Source: Lepidurus packardi (lineage: Eukaryota > Arthropoda > Branchiopoda > Notostraca > Triopsidae). From it: a stretch of DNA of 64,000 bases. Every line of letters begins with the position of its first letter. Position 1 is the first letter of the stretch. The position numbers and the translations under genes were made by a program. The stretch spans positions 6,778,565 to 6,842,564 of the forward strand of contig JAKZAN010000001.1 of assembly GCA_023053545.1 (NCBI GenBank). The letters are read 5' to 3'. A model generated the notes under the pieces. It had not been told where the DNA came from. It saw only the letters and a program-made list of their open reading frames with translations, and did no database searches. Shown here piece after piece: positions 14,701 through 26,949 of this stretch.

Positions 14701-17543
14701 TTAAGAATTATTCTTAGCTGAGGAATGCTGGAAATAAGATGTATGGCTTACGGCACAGTTTAGGATGAGTCCAGCCAAAATAAGATTAGCTCCTTTCCAG
14801 CCATAATTCTCTAGTAAGACCGTAGCCAAAGGCGCGAATACGAAAGTACCGAAACCGGATCCACAAACGGCTATGCCTGTTGCAAAGGCTCGCTTTTTCT
14901 CAAAGTAATAGCCCACAGAAACAATAGCGGGCAAGTAGATGAGACCAAAGCCGATACCTTTAAAAACAATTTGAGAACTTTTACTAGAGCTACGAACAAC
15001 CTTTAGAGATTAAGAATAGTAGATTTTACCTCCCAAGACGCCATAAGTAACCATCAACATGGGAACGTTGGCCGAAAACGTACTTAGGATGAACGCTATG
15101 CATCCTATTATACTGCCGAGAATACAAGTCGCCCGACACCCAAACTTATTCGTCAGTGCACTAACCAAGGGACCTGTTAATTTAATTAATTTCAATAAGA
15201 AGTTTAAAAAAAATAGTAAGAATAATTACCGCAAGTAAGGTAAACGCCAGCTAATAACGAGCCAACCCACGAGACTGTTCCTTTACTTTCGTTAAAATAG
15301 TTGACGAAGTCGCCTAAGAAAACACCGAAGGTGTAGGCAATCCCGTCCACGATCAAGTTACAGGTGAAGGACGATAGAACAATAACCCAACCCCAGCCTC
15401 CGTCCGGCGGAATGGGAACATCATGGACTTCGCAAAGTGATTCGTCATTGCTTTGGATATGTTGGCCGTTCGATTCCGCCGTTTCTCCGGGTGATAATGG
15501 CACCTTCTCAGCGCCTGTTTCACTGCTGTCCGTCTAGCGAGTTAATTATAAATAAATTAGACGGGACAAAACCTCGCTCCTCAGAAAATTTATAATTTAT
15601 TTCAGTGTTGTTTACGAAAACCGAAAACGTGAATAGCATTTGACGCCTCTACCAAAAGGGGTTTGTAGTAAACATCTTGTCCTTGTGTTTTTCAAACCTA
15701 ACGACGCATGGCAATGAGCTATATACGTTCGCTTGTCCGATTTCTATATGGAGCAGAGACACGCAAATAATAAAAGTGGGTCGACAAACCCTGTCTTTCA
15801 TTTCCCTGTACCCACAGGGCAAACAGAAAAACATAGAGCCTATAACAGAGAAATTAAACTAGATCTACCATGATCCAAAGTGGAAAACATTCGACGTCAG
15901 TTTTGTCCCTCGCTCGAAAAACTGTATTTGATTTAATTAGTATTTCTTGAACTACGTCTACTACCATGATCCAAAGTAGAAAATTCGGCGTCAGTTTTGT
16001 CCCTCGCTCTAAAAAGTGTATTTGATTTAATTCGGATTTCGTAACGGTTGTTCCGTGAGCAAAGTCTATTACAGGAACTAAGAAACAAGGTGTCTCCAAC
16101 AAGAAAATCGGTAATCTTTTGTCCTTAGTCCATGTCGAGTCCACAACTGATAATTTATCTTAAGATATACCCTGTCTCGGTAATCTCGAATGTATAGTCA
16201 GCCAATTTGCGAATGCGAAAAATCGAGCCAATTCACACGTACACGCGTTGTAACAAAGTAAAAGTACGGAAGCAAGTTGAAAGTTCAGGATATTTAAGAA
16301 TAAGTATGAATTTAAGAGAACTGCGATAAATATGACAAGGACTTAAAAGAGCATGAACGAGCTTCTTGGTCAAGCGGATTACATTATTCAAGTCGCGATC
16401 CCAACCCCCCTCCTCCCCCCTTCCCCTTGAAATAAAAGGAGACTTACAAATGAGTGACCTTATACGTTTTACTTTTAAGCAAAAATAATAATCACGTTCT
16501 AACAAACAAGCTATTATATTAACATAACTATAAATCGGATAGCCTCCTTCCAAGAGAACTCCTTACGGGATTTCCCGATAGGTTCGCGATGATTATACAT
16601 GTATACGCTTATTTCGGAAAAATCTGGAAAACATTAAATAAGCGAAAAAATAATTTACCCGTGTCCTCTTACAAACGCGTGTATCTGACTTCGAAGACGG
16701 CATAATGATGAAATGTGGCGCTGGACTGAAGTGATTACAGTACGGGAGTTATCTCATTAGAAAAAAACTCGCTCGCGTAAAACTTCCTCACAAACGTTCT
16801 AGTTACTCAGAAATTATCGTAGTGCGATTGGTCACACCCGACCGAAATAGGAAAACAAAGAAATCACGTTGTTACCCGGCCAGGACGACAATGGCGTAGC
16901 GTTTGCCCAACAACGTGGCTGCTAACTGCGCCCTCCCTTGCCGCCTGATGCCGAAAAGCGAGCTCTTCGGACTCATGCTAACTTATTATGCAGAGTGTGG
17001 CTTGGCTTGGGTTCAAAAGAGGGGATCGGCGCGGAAGTATAACGGTAGACCTGTTCGGCTGTTACACAAGCTTATGAAAGCCAGAAACCGCGGATTCACT
17101 TTCCCCCTTCGTTTCGAATGCGACGAAACATTCGCTTTTTAAATCTCGCCAGAAATTGAAACACAGTGCTGGATTAATTAATTAACGAGCTCCATGATGG
17201 GTATGTTGTTTCCTAAAATCGTATTTATAAGGGGATATAAATACCGGACCACACCTGTAACAAGCCGTTACATACCGGTGCCGTAATAAGAAACATGCAC
17301 TATAGCTTACCTACGCAATACGCCTAACACGAACTAATACCTCACACGAAATACAAATTAGAGCAGTTATACCCTGTAGCAACGTCGGCTCAAATCTAAT
17401 AGAGAGGGAAACCTAAAAGAACGCCGATTCGGTAAATCGATAAGCTATACGAAAACACGCCAAGAAAATTGTTTACTCGTACACTAAGGATGCGGTGAAA
17501 ACACGAGAAATAACTTATCACAGAATGCAAAAGCACTCACCAT
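11725..17543 (-). CDS. Monocarboxylate transporter (SLC16 family), MCT-B
   Basis: This twelve-transmembrane MFS transporter is a paralogue of MCT-A. The start codon occupies its own exon: ATG at 17543-17541 runs straight into the donor GTGAGT. After a 2-kb intron the frame resumes at 15533 (TDSSETGAEKV). Exons: 15533-15230, 15173-15030, 14957-14752, 14676-14455, 14296-13720, 13643-13477, 12658-12436, 12360-12235, 12172-12007 and 11795-11725. Signatures include PPDGGWGWVI, YFEKKRAFATGIAVCGSG and TNTFGRVFSGWLSD. The central loop is long, Ser/Lys/Glu-rich and spans two exons. The intron 13476-12659 has a foldback element of 716 bp; without it the intron would be about 100 bp. The substrate is unknown. 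The call is secure; the start exon is an inference from splice phase. Confidence 0.92.
12729..13444. mobile_element. Foldback inverted-repeat element, copy 1 (intron of MCT-B)
   Basis: Two long imperfect arms (about 12729-13055 and 13095-13444) are reverse complements almost to the centre. Ends read AACTATAGCCGCGTTC and its complement. Paired internal words include ACTTAAAAGTCTACCCAAGG and CACCCAATGGTGGAGCAATT. No protein-coding frame is visible, so this is a non-autonomous foldback element. It fills most of an MCT-B intron and leaves the splice sites intact. A rearranged relative lies at 41471-42211. No clean target-site duplication was found. Confidence 0.8.
15534..17540 (-). other. Long first intron of MCT-B
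   Basis: About 2 kb separates the ATG-only exon from exon 2. It contains a 96-bp tandem duplication (15865-16032) and otherwise no recognisable gene or transposon. Its size is far above the local norm. Confidence 0.55.
15865..16032 (+). repeat. 96-bp tandem duplication
   Basis: Two imperfect direct copies begin with CTACCATGATCCAAAGT at 15865 and 15961. Both contain CGTCAGTTTTGTCCCTCGCT and GTATTTGATTTAATT. The second copy is incomplete on its right side. It lies in the first intron of MCT-B. Confidence 0.85.
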
Positions 17544-18654
17544 AATTTTTACACTGAAGTGTTTACTTTTCCTACTTTCGCTCAGCCAGACAAACGCAAC
17601 AGTAAATTTTAATCAATAATCCAATGTGTTGCCATTCCGCTGTTGGTCGAATAACCCATGATCAATAACGAAGCTGGTGTGTATGTTGGTTAATGCGACT
17701 GTTAGTGTTTCCTGCTCTGCAATTTCACGCAACGAGAAGGCCACTAAAACTGAAAGCAGTAACACATGCAGCATCAGCAAGTATAGCGGATAGTTTGGGA
17801 GCCCTTCCAAATCTAAAATTGCCGTTTAGCCCCGCAACGCTGTTTCGGTACACTGTCGTAGTAGACTACACATCAGGCGTCGCCCCCTTCCCTTGTCAGC
17901 TGACGATCCATAGAGTCAGAGACGTCGCTTGATGCTTGTCAGAGAAACCGTGAGGCGTCGTGACGTCAAGAAAACGGGAGGTAAATCAGGAAACGCACGA
18001 AAGCAGTGCGGTGATTGGTTGAGAAGTGCAGCGGCGCTATTCTTAGGTAGGGTACAATACAGAATAGAAAAAAAAATACGCTCGGAATTCCTCTTGTTCA
18101 AACACAAATTCATACATTTTATTAGCCCTTTCGAATACCTTGGGTTTTCGAATACCGACTAACCATTTAACACCGAGCCTTCCTTGCAGATTTAATTCAT
18201 TGTTTGGGCTCGTAAGACGTTTTTCCCTCGCCGTTCCGGAGGCTGAGAAATCGAGAAGCTAAAAACTGGGGGAAAAAAACGTCTTCGATTCCCCTCCCCA
18301 CTTGCGAGCTGGTTTCGCAACACTTGAGTATGTGAAGCGTAACGGTTGCTAGCCAAAGCGTTTGCTTGTGTTTTCTGTTACTAACTTGCTAGTTTCTGAT
18401 CAATTGGCGGTGTCAGTGTTTTAACGAGTAAAATGTCTAAAAACAAAGCTGTATTTTTAATGACGATCTCCAAAAGGAGTTTAAGTTCATTAAAGTGTTA
18501 AGTTTAGTACATTTTCCGTTCTCTTTTCTGAAAAAAGATGTCTCGTTTTGAGATTGAAATGTCCCGTTTTGGACTCAAGGATATTTGGTCACCCTATTTA
18601 GAGGACATGTTTAATTAACATCAGCTTTACATTCTAACGGTACTCATACCAACA
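17544..18654. other. Intergenic, MCT-B upstream region
   Basis: This region lies between the MCT-B start and the POLR2M stop. It is likely the MCT-B promoter and 5' UTR. It contains one perfect CRE-like palindrome at 17961-17968. No other gene is recognised. Confidence 0.45.
17961..17968. promoter_or_regulatory. CRE-like palindrome TGACGTCA
   Basis: A full 8-bp CREB/ATF site lies about 420 bp upstream of the MCT-B start codon. An 8-mer can occur by chance, so regulatory use is only suggested by location. Confidence 0.35.
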
Positions 18655-19923
18655 CTACTCCATGAGAGGAAAGGAAACTTCTCCATCCTCATCTTCGTCG
18701 TGAAAGACTTCGGAGAGTTTTTCGTCTTCAGAGTCGTCTTCCTTGGGTTTCCCGCTTTGGTACCGGGTAAATTGAGAGAAGTTTGGTTCATTGTCCATTT
18801 GTATCTGAAGTTTTCCGGCTAGTCTTTCAACGGCTTGATGTAATTCGATTTCACGAGCTTTTTCGACCTGATGTCTTTGCAAATTCAATGACTCTTGCAA
18901 GGAAACAGATTTAGTTTCACCAAATTTTGAAACAGGGGGCGTAGCGGCTATTACTCTTGGCAACTGACTTCGAGTACGCAGTGAAGGGAGGGTATGGGGC
19001 GAGTTATTCGAGCCCGTCAGTTCTTTAATAAGTTCCGGAGTAACATGATAAAGTTTCAAAGACCTTGAAACCAGAAGAAAACACTTAGCAACAAATAGAC
19101 TAACCAACAAAAATGCTTTGGTTACTTGTGGGGCTTAAAACTTTCCTTTACCAAAACCTTTTCTGTTTTCTCCTCCAAATTTGCGTGAAAAATTCTTTGT
19201 TGAAGAAAACTATTTGTATCTTTTATAATATTTTCAACCAAGGGATGTGCTTCTGGATCTTCCGTTTCTAACCGCATAATTTCATCCACTGTTACAAGCT
19301 TCACTTCAGGCTTTCTTTTTAGAAAATATTAAAAAATATTAATCAATTATGTTAAGGTGTGAAGTAAAACTTTTTACTTTTGACGAATGCATTTTTCTTT
19401 TGCTGTTCCAGAAGCCAAGATCTTTAAAACTTTCAGTCCCTTTTCTCGCGCATCCTCAGGGCTGTCATCATCTGAATCTTCGCTTTCGCTGGAAATTTGT
19501 CCACTGGGATTGACCGAAACAATACTAGGGAAATGGGAAACTTGATTTCTCCATTCGATGTTGTCTACGTCCATTTTACTGGGGCGCAGTGTCAAACTCG
19601 ATAGAAGGTCTGTTAATTCGTTTTCTGCTTCTTTTGTCTTTAACGCAGCTCTTAGCTTCTGCAGTATCTCCTCTATTCTATTTCCTTTATCGGGTAACTT
19701 TTCTAGAAACGATCTATTCCAACAACAATGAACAATTATATTGAAATGATTCGCAAATGGGTCAAAACGTTTTGTCAAAAGCATACGCAGATTCCACTTA
19801 CTTGTTACGAAGCAATTTGGATTGTCTATCAATAATTTCCTTTATTTCTGGTACTGATTTCTTACTTAAATCGCTCAAACATAATTCACTTCTCGAATTT
19901 ACATTTGTTTCTTTCTGAGCCAT
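18655..19923 (-). CDS. POLR2M: RNA polymerase II subunit M / GRINL1A (Gdown1)
   Basis: Gdown1 binds RNA polymerase II, makes it Mediator-dependent and competes with TFIIF. Four exons: 19923-19802, about 19715-19380, about 19320-19122 and about 19055-18655. The N-terminus has LSKKSVPEIKEIIDRQSKLL followed across the first splice by SFLEKLPDKG. This matches the vertebrate order of L-x-E-x-x-x-x-x-x-R-Q-x-x-L-L-R-N then KLPDKG. The C-terminus has SVSLQESLNLQRHQ, LAGKLQIQM and an acidic end, like the vertebrate SIEESLALQKQQ...LAERLNIKM. The middle is acidic and poorly conserved. The first intron joins at AA|A (Lys), supporting the reading. The family is inferred from these short conserved blocks. 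Confidence 0.83.
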
Positions 19924-20735
19924 GTTTTGTTTGCGTTATGTGTCAAAACAATGAATAGTGAACTCAACCCTGCCTCTATTAGTAGAAGACCCTTATCATA
20001 GGCTTGTAAAAAGTTAACTTCGAAAGCTTAGGTTATCTCAAATCACAACCTTAGGATACAAGTTATCTAAAATGTTGAGTTATTATAGCCAAAATGTAGC
20101 TTTAACTTGAAGTAGAGTTTAGACTGTTAAATTTGAACAAATCGCTTATTTAACAGTTTTCATTGATTAAGGAGCTGCCGGAATGCTTTTCTGTCGGCTG
20201 GGAGTTTGGCAAACTCCTGTAATCCTGCTTCTGGGAGGCCTGGTTCTGAGGATAACTTGAGGTTGGGACCACTGTTGGCTCGTCACGCATGTTGATCGGG
20301 CGTCCGCACTAAGCCTGGCATCAATATGGGTTCATTAGAGGATTCTGATGAATCCAGGTTGAATAATGAGGGGCGTATCGGGTCAGGGGGGAAACTCAGC
20401 AGCCAAAAGTCCCCGTGTTGGGCAGTAGTGGGATCGCGCCTGTGAGTGGGCGCGAGTCAGCAGCCCAGTCGAGACAGTTAGACCAGAAACTTTTTCCATT
20501 TTTTTCATGCAAAAACTGATGACCGCTACTACACGTCTCGATTACACACATTTTAACATATTTTGGAGGTTTACCAAATTTATACGTACTAATTTTGTTT
20601 TTAGCTTGCATAGACTGGTACGACGATCGCAGCGCCACTGGTGACAACCCTAGTGAACGATAAGTTTTATATCTCAAAAATTTCGGCTTGTATTAAGACG
20701 GGGGGTGCTTTTTCGCAAAGTAACTATACAAGTTT
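19924..20735. other. Intergenic between POLR2M and CPSF1
   Basis: This contains the POLR2M promoter and the CPSF1 3' flank. A GC-richer block at about 20160-20480 differs from its AT-rich surroundings and may be repeat-derived, but no family was recognised. Confidence 0.4.
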
Positions 20736-23700
20736 TTAGTAATATGCAGCACAATGATCAATTTCTATTAAATCGTCCATGACGTCTTCGATTCGCGTGC
20801 CGATTTTCTTCGCCACTTCTAAACGCTCTGAATGCGACAAATTCAGGAACTGCCAAACAAGCTCTCCGTCTACAATTCCTCGAACTGGATTGCTTAGCAA
20901 GCGAGCATTTGTTCGGTAAGTCCGATAAGCTTTGGGATTCAGCCCAGCAGTATGTGGAATGCTTGTGGTGAGCACGTTTTGTAACATCTGAAGCCTTCGA
21001 TACGTCTTTTCGGGAATGGGCATCACATAACCCAAAGCTCCATCCAATGTCGCTACGAAAATGCACAATATAATTACGGTTTTTGTTGTATATACGACTG
21101 ATTTACCAAACATGGTCAAATGCCTTTTTTCGTAAACTGGAGGTAACCGCATTCCCGTCCAAGGTTCGGTCAACTTGCACCGAACTCGAAACATGGTAGT
21201 AATGCCCTGACCTACGTGAAAGTCTCCTTTGCGTATTAGTCGTTGGCCTAAATTTACACACAATTTCATAGTAAAGAACGAAAATGGATTAATAATTCCA
21301 AACTTTACCTCCCAAACTTTCTCTGTTTTCTGGCATGTACATATAGAGTAGCATATTCTGATCCGCATCAGTGACCAAGAAGCCCAGCTGTGAGTTATCA
21401 ACAAAGTACTCTGCTGCCATAACTTCCATAAACCTCGGGTCCTACAAGGTAAGTGTTTCGCAAATATTTATAAGCATGCCTTCAAAACTTTGTTATTTAC
21501 TTTGGAAACGATGGATAACGTTCGATAGCTTTCTTGGTACCACAGAACCGATACACTTTTGTAGGCATCAGCTGCTAGAATGAAGTTGTTGATTGTAACC
21601 AACGAATGAACGTAGATATCGGTGTCAATAAATGCAATACCGACAAGATCATTGTTCTTCAACTGCCATAGATAGACCTAACGTTCAAGTGAGTTTTAAG
21701 CAGGTACTTACTCCAAAGAACTACAAAAAACTTACTTTCTGACCCAAAGCAGATACTAGAAATCCTTGTACATGAGTCAAGGCCGTGGCTGGTCCTCGCT
21801 GATCTTTGTCGTAGATAACCTTCATCTTGGTATTAGTTAAAGGTTGGCCTGGTTCAGGTACAACTTCAATTACGTCCATGAGAAAAATCTAGTTTCATTT
21901 TTTTAGTACGCAAAAGAAAATCTATGAATGAAATTTACCCTGCCACGACTGGTTATGTCCTCTCCAAAATTATAATTCGTGCTCACAGCCAAGTAATCTC
22001 TCAAACCGGATACGTTGCCTTCGTATGCCAAACTCACGTTTTTCAAACATGTGACGTGTTCCCATTCGTCAAACTCAATTCTGGCGTTAGGAACAGGCTA
22101 AAACGTTAGCACATTAATCTTTACCGTTCAAACTTAAAAGAAAACATAGATTTACTTACTTCCCAGTTAATAGGCGAATAAATTTGTAGGCTGAAATGCT
22201 CTACACATGGATAGGGAAACCGGTCATCTCGTTCTTCGACACTCAATTCCTAATAATTTTTTCTTTTTTTACTTCGACTTCGAAATTTAACTCTTGGATA
22301 CATACTTTATCGTCTCCATTGAAGATATACACTCGATTTGAAGGCTCACTTGAGGACGTGACAATGGCGTACGTCCTGGTCTCACATTGATACGCAATGA
22401 AATGCGCTGTGCAACGCAAAGGCACTTTGCGCACAGGCCAAGGTGCGTCGTACAATAAATGCGTCGGTAAGTTGCAAATTCTTAACTCTTCTTTGCCGTT
22501 CACATAAAGGAAACCTTTGGAGCAATTTACGTTGTGGAACGGAGCGAAACACACCACAGCTCCATCTATGCTCATGGGATGGCACCGTAGTTCGCCACGT
22601 GCTGTCATCATCAGCCAATGAGGATAGGGACCGTTCACGAACACCTAGAATAGATTATCTAGTATAAAATGTATAAATTAAATGTTTACACATAAATGTT
22701 ACCCCGGAGTATCCTGCAATATTGGCAAAGTACCTCAACCGAGGTAATGTTTTCCACTCTGCTTCGTCATCTTGCACAAATTTACCCCTAAAACGGAAAT
22801 ATAACAAGAATATAAAAATAAACATAAACATGAACACTACCCCTAAAACTATAACATAAACATCTGTAAACTATAATATAAACATCTGTTTAAGGTGGTT
22901 ACAGGATTGTAAAAAAGACATAACTTACCCAACTTTCCTGGCCTTAAACATTGGATTGTGGGGAATCTTCCGGAACCGTATCTTAAGCTGTTCGTCACCA
23001 GTATTTTCGTTGAAGGAAAATGCTTGATAGATCAGAAGTTCTTCATTGCTGAGACGAAGGAATAAGTGAGGTTTGCCTTGTAAGTGACCCAATCCTGCCA
23101 CTAGAAATTCTTTGATTGTTGGCGGAACCGTCGATTCATGGAAATTCTCAACACTTATGATAAAGCTTCTTAGTTTAAACGCCAATTTTTAAGCAAAGAT
23201 AAATTACTTGACTGCTGATACTTGGGTAGCATCCACTAGTAAACGATTGGCTAACTGTAATCCTTGAACTGAAAAGACCAAACGACCTTCTGGAACGCTA
23301 TGGATTTCCATATCGCCGCTTTCCAATATAATGAACAACCAATACGTTGGCTTTACCTCGCTTAATTTAGAAAACCTGGAAATAGTAGTAAACATAAATC
23401 AATAATTCCTTACTTACTGTTAAAGGTTTACTTTGACGATGGCTTAGAGCTGCTTTGGTCATCAGTGGTAGAACTGAATTCAAACACGGGCATCTCTTTG
23501 TCGCCATACAGGATGTCATCGTCATCATCCACATCCCTTCGGTGTTTTGTGTTTTAAAATATAAGTTAATTATATTTCTATGTAATTTCATGTTCTTACG
23601 GTTTAAACTCGGGCTTAATTTCAACTTTGGGAGGTACAAAAGTGAAAGTCTCTGTTTCGTTACCCCGTGTTGTGAAAATGCCACTAACATCTCGGTACAA

Positions 23701-26260
23701 ACACACAGATTCAATTCCAGGTTCCTATTGACAATTTTGTCAAATGAAGAACAAGTTTAGAACTACCTTTAGAATGCTACCGTGTTTATTGTCTTCAATA
23801 AGGTCAGCTTCGCTTCATTACGGAATTCCTTCAAACAGTATAGTAAAACTGCACCCTCTTCGGTCAAGACAGCCAAATAAGGATCTTGTAAGGTAGCTGA
23901 CACACAAGAGCCTTGCTTTTCCAAGGATATATGTTGACGTTCTTCGTGTCCTTCCAATAATCGAACAGCTACAGAGTTTACCTATGTTCAGTAACAAGTA
24001 AGAGTAAAACGAGTAAGTTCTAGCTGAACTTTCGTACTTGAACGATGTATTTGTTGCCTCCGAGATTCCCAGCAAAAATGGTGGGAACAGCGGTTAGAAA
24101 CCCAGAGTTTTCCAGCTCGTTGATTTCTTGACCAGTTTGCAAAATCTAGGTAAGAACTTACATTTTCGAATCAAGGAAAAAGTAAATATTCCGTATTTAC
24201 CATTGTGCTTTCCTCCCTAGCAAGGAGGAGATAGGTATGCGTTTCCAATCCCTCAACTTCACTTTTAAGCTTGGCGGAATGCACAGTAAAAATGCGCTTC
24301 ACCCCAGGTATTTCAAAAGTGGTAGCAATCTAACAATGTGCGCTTAACAATACAAAATCCACCAAATTCAACCAGTTTATTTACCTGAGGGCGCACTGAA
24401 CGCTGCAAAACGCATATAGCGCCATTTTTTCCATAACCTGAGGTAGTAACAAGCTCAAGATCGGGTTCGTTAGGGTTTATAAACTCTTCAGACAGGTGAA
24501 CAGGTTCTCCCACAGTAATGTTACCACAAGGGCCAATATTCAGCAAACTGTCGCAGACCTGTTGATCAACGGAATATTAAAGACTGTAGAAAAAATACTT
24601 GAAAATGAACATACCTCGAACTGATAGGTTATAACTTTGGAAGCTGTCGCGTCATCCATGCCATAGACCTCTGTCTCAAGATCCAAGTCAGCATTATTAC
24701 CATTCAGCAGCCAATCTATGATTGATAAATTCAATTTATAGGATCAAATTTAAACCGAGAGCTTGCCTTGTGAGTCTAATTTTAGCTTCTTTGCGGGTAC
24801 TTCGGCCGGCAGATTCTTTACGTCACCGTCTGTTTTATCCTTGGCTGAGTAACTCAAAAGTAAGGAATTGCCTAACCTCGAACCCAAAAAGACGAACCCT
24901 TTGTCGCACAAACATACCTACAACGGAACAGCCTTAACTCATTTTCCAATATTTAAATTACGAAAGTATGAAAAATTGACTGACACAGGTAGTCAAGACA
25001 CTGGCTGCAGCTTTGTCAAAATGGAAAGAGCGAACGCAACGCATGGAATCGGCAATTAAGGTGAGTACATAAATATCCCCTCCTCTCAAGGAGAACAACA
25101 TTTGGTCTGCAGATAAAAACGCAGCTTGGCAGCAATCCAAAGTCATTTTCACCCCTTCTTGTTTATCTATTTAACATCCAAAATGTATTAAAATGCTTAA
25201 ATCTAGAAAGAAAGCTTACGCAATGGAAAGTTGGTGGTAGTATCAGCTATACTGTTAACAGATACTCCATAAGGAGGCATACTCTGGTTCAGGTAAATAA
25301 CCGAATTGGCGGCCACAACCAAACACCCACCAATAGGCTTGGGAATGGCCAAAACCTGCGAGCAATCGAAAGGGAGACCAGTCAAGGACCAAATAACTGG
25401 GTGCACTCGCTCTTGGAGGTTCAACGACAAGCCAGCGATAGCACAAGTATCGCTTCGAACAGCCAAACGCCTATAGGAATAAGAACAACTCAAAAAGAGG
25501 CCCTTTAACATTGGTGACAGAGTTACCCTGAGAAGGTTTTGACGGGCTCGCATAAGACTAAGAGTGTCGGTTCATAATATCCATGAAGGAACTGAATATC
25601 GATCACATTGTCCAATCTTTCTTCCATTTCATTCAGGTGGATAACGTAAGACGCCAAGATGGGTGAATTAAAGCCCTGGTTCATCTTGGTGAACTTTCGG
25701 TCGATATCGGTTATTAGACTATCTTTCCGAAAGGGTAGAACCACCAGTTTTCGTCCGTAGACGATCATAGCAGCGCATCGCGATTCGGGATCAACTCTGA
25801 CTATAGGAGGAGGCGTTTTGCTAGTCCAGCCACCCTTTATAACGAAACTATGATTAGATATGAACTGAATATCTATTAATATCATAACTATAAACGTTAC
25901 CCTGATGTCTTCATCTTCGAAGTGGTGAAGAGAAAGGGTTTTAATGGTGTCTGCTGCCATGTCATACTCCACCACGCTAACTTTCGCATCTTTGAAGCTT
26001 AACAGAAGCAAATCTTTAGGAAACGTGGGTAAAGTAACACTGGCCATAGACATGACATTGCCAAACAAGGGGTAAGAAGCAACAAACTCCAGTTTTGCCT
26101 TGGAAGCGGACGTTTTGACATCATCTTCAATTAGGCGGTATATGCGAAGAAAATTTGAGCCAGCAACAACTAAGTTTTTCTTTTCCGGGCTAATAAAGTT
26201 GCAATGAATGGTATGTTCCACCCCGGTCGGGGGATGTGATTGTTTGTAAACTGAATGCAT
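20736..26260 (-). CDS. CPSF1: Cleavage and polyadenylation specificity factor subunit 1 (CPSF160)
   Basis: CPSF160 is the scaffold of the nuclear mRNA 3'-end processing factor that recognises AAUAAA. About 20 exons encode roughly 1,370 residues, close to the usual ~1,400. The N-terminus begins [13 protein letters not shown] with [15 protein letters not shown]. The middle carries [40 protein letters not shown] and [12 protein letters not shown]. The end has [23 protein letters not shown] and finishes [12 protein letters not shown]. It is built of three beta-propellers with a CPSF_A C-terminal region. Mapped exons include 26260-25901, 25834-25527, 25470-25220 and 25166 to about 25000. One intron uses a GC donor (24766-24765). 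It is divergent from DNAJC13, with 690 bp between start codons. Confidence 0.95.
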
Positions 26261-26949
26261 GATCAGATCGAGCGAAGTTAGCTTGTATACGGCTTATTAC
26301 GCGGGCTAAGACCTACTAACATAATATTGAAAACAAACCAGAAAATACGGGATGAAGAATGTACCAAGCAATACGCGATAAATCCTGCAACTGGTTTTGA
26401 TCAAACTATTTTAACGATATTTGTATCTTTTCCTACGGTCCTAGTTAGTTTTCTTACTGGATTGCTAGATGACAGCGTTTGGGGGTGAGTCTACAACGCG
26501 AAACGCGAAAATTAGGTGTTGATCTGGATAAACCTGATGAAAATTGGTTCGAATTTACGTTTCCGAGTTTCGCAGTTTGCATTTCGCATTTTAACTACAA
26601 CCAGGCCAGCTAAATCACCCCTCTGACACCTAGAAGTTGTCTTAAGAATTAGGTGAAAGATGAGAGTTTCGTGTATCTACCGTCCGTAACCTTCAAAACA
26701 AACTCGTCGGCTGATTTTCCTTCCAATTGTGCAAATTAGTACCTAACCCGACGTCGTTTCCCTGCTAGTTAGGTAAGTCTGAATTTTTCTGATAATGAAC
26801 TAGTTTAAAGTATTCTCGTTATCTTACATCACTGACATAGTTGTAAATCTGTACTTGCAGTTCGTTGTGTGGGGTTCCACCCCCTTTTTTCCTGTTTGAT
26901 TGTGGTTTCCAGTTTTCTTTGCAGTTAGTGTTATAGAATACCATCCATA
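26261..26949. other. Divergent promoter region CPSF1/DNAJC13
   Basis: These 689 bp separate two head-to-head start codons and probably hold both promoters and 5' UTRs. No specific motif was recognised with confidence. Confidence 0.5.

Noticed and set aside
20160..20480. Possible coding or LINE origin of the GC-rich block
   Set aside because: No recognisable motif; composition alone is not enough.
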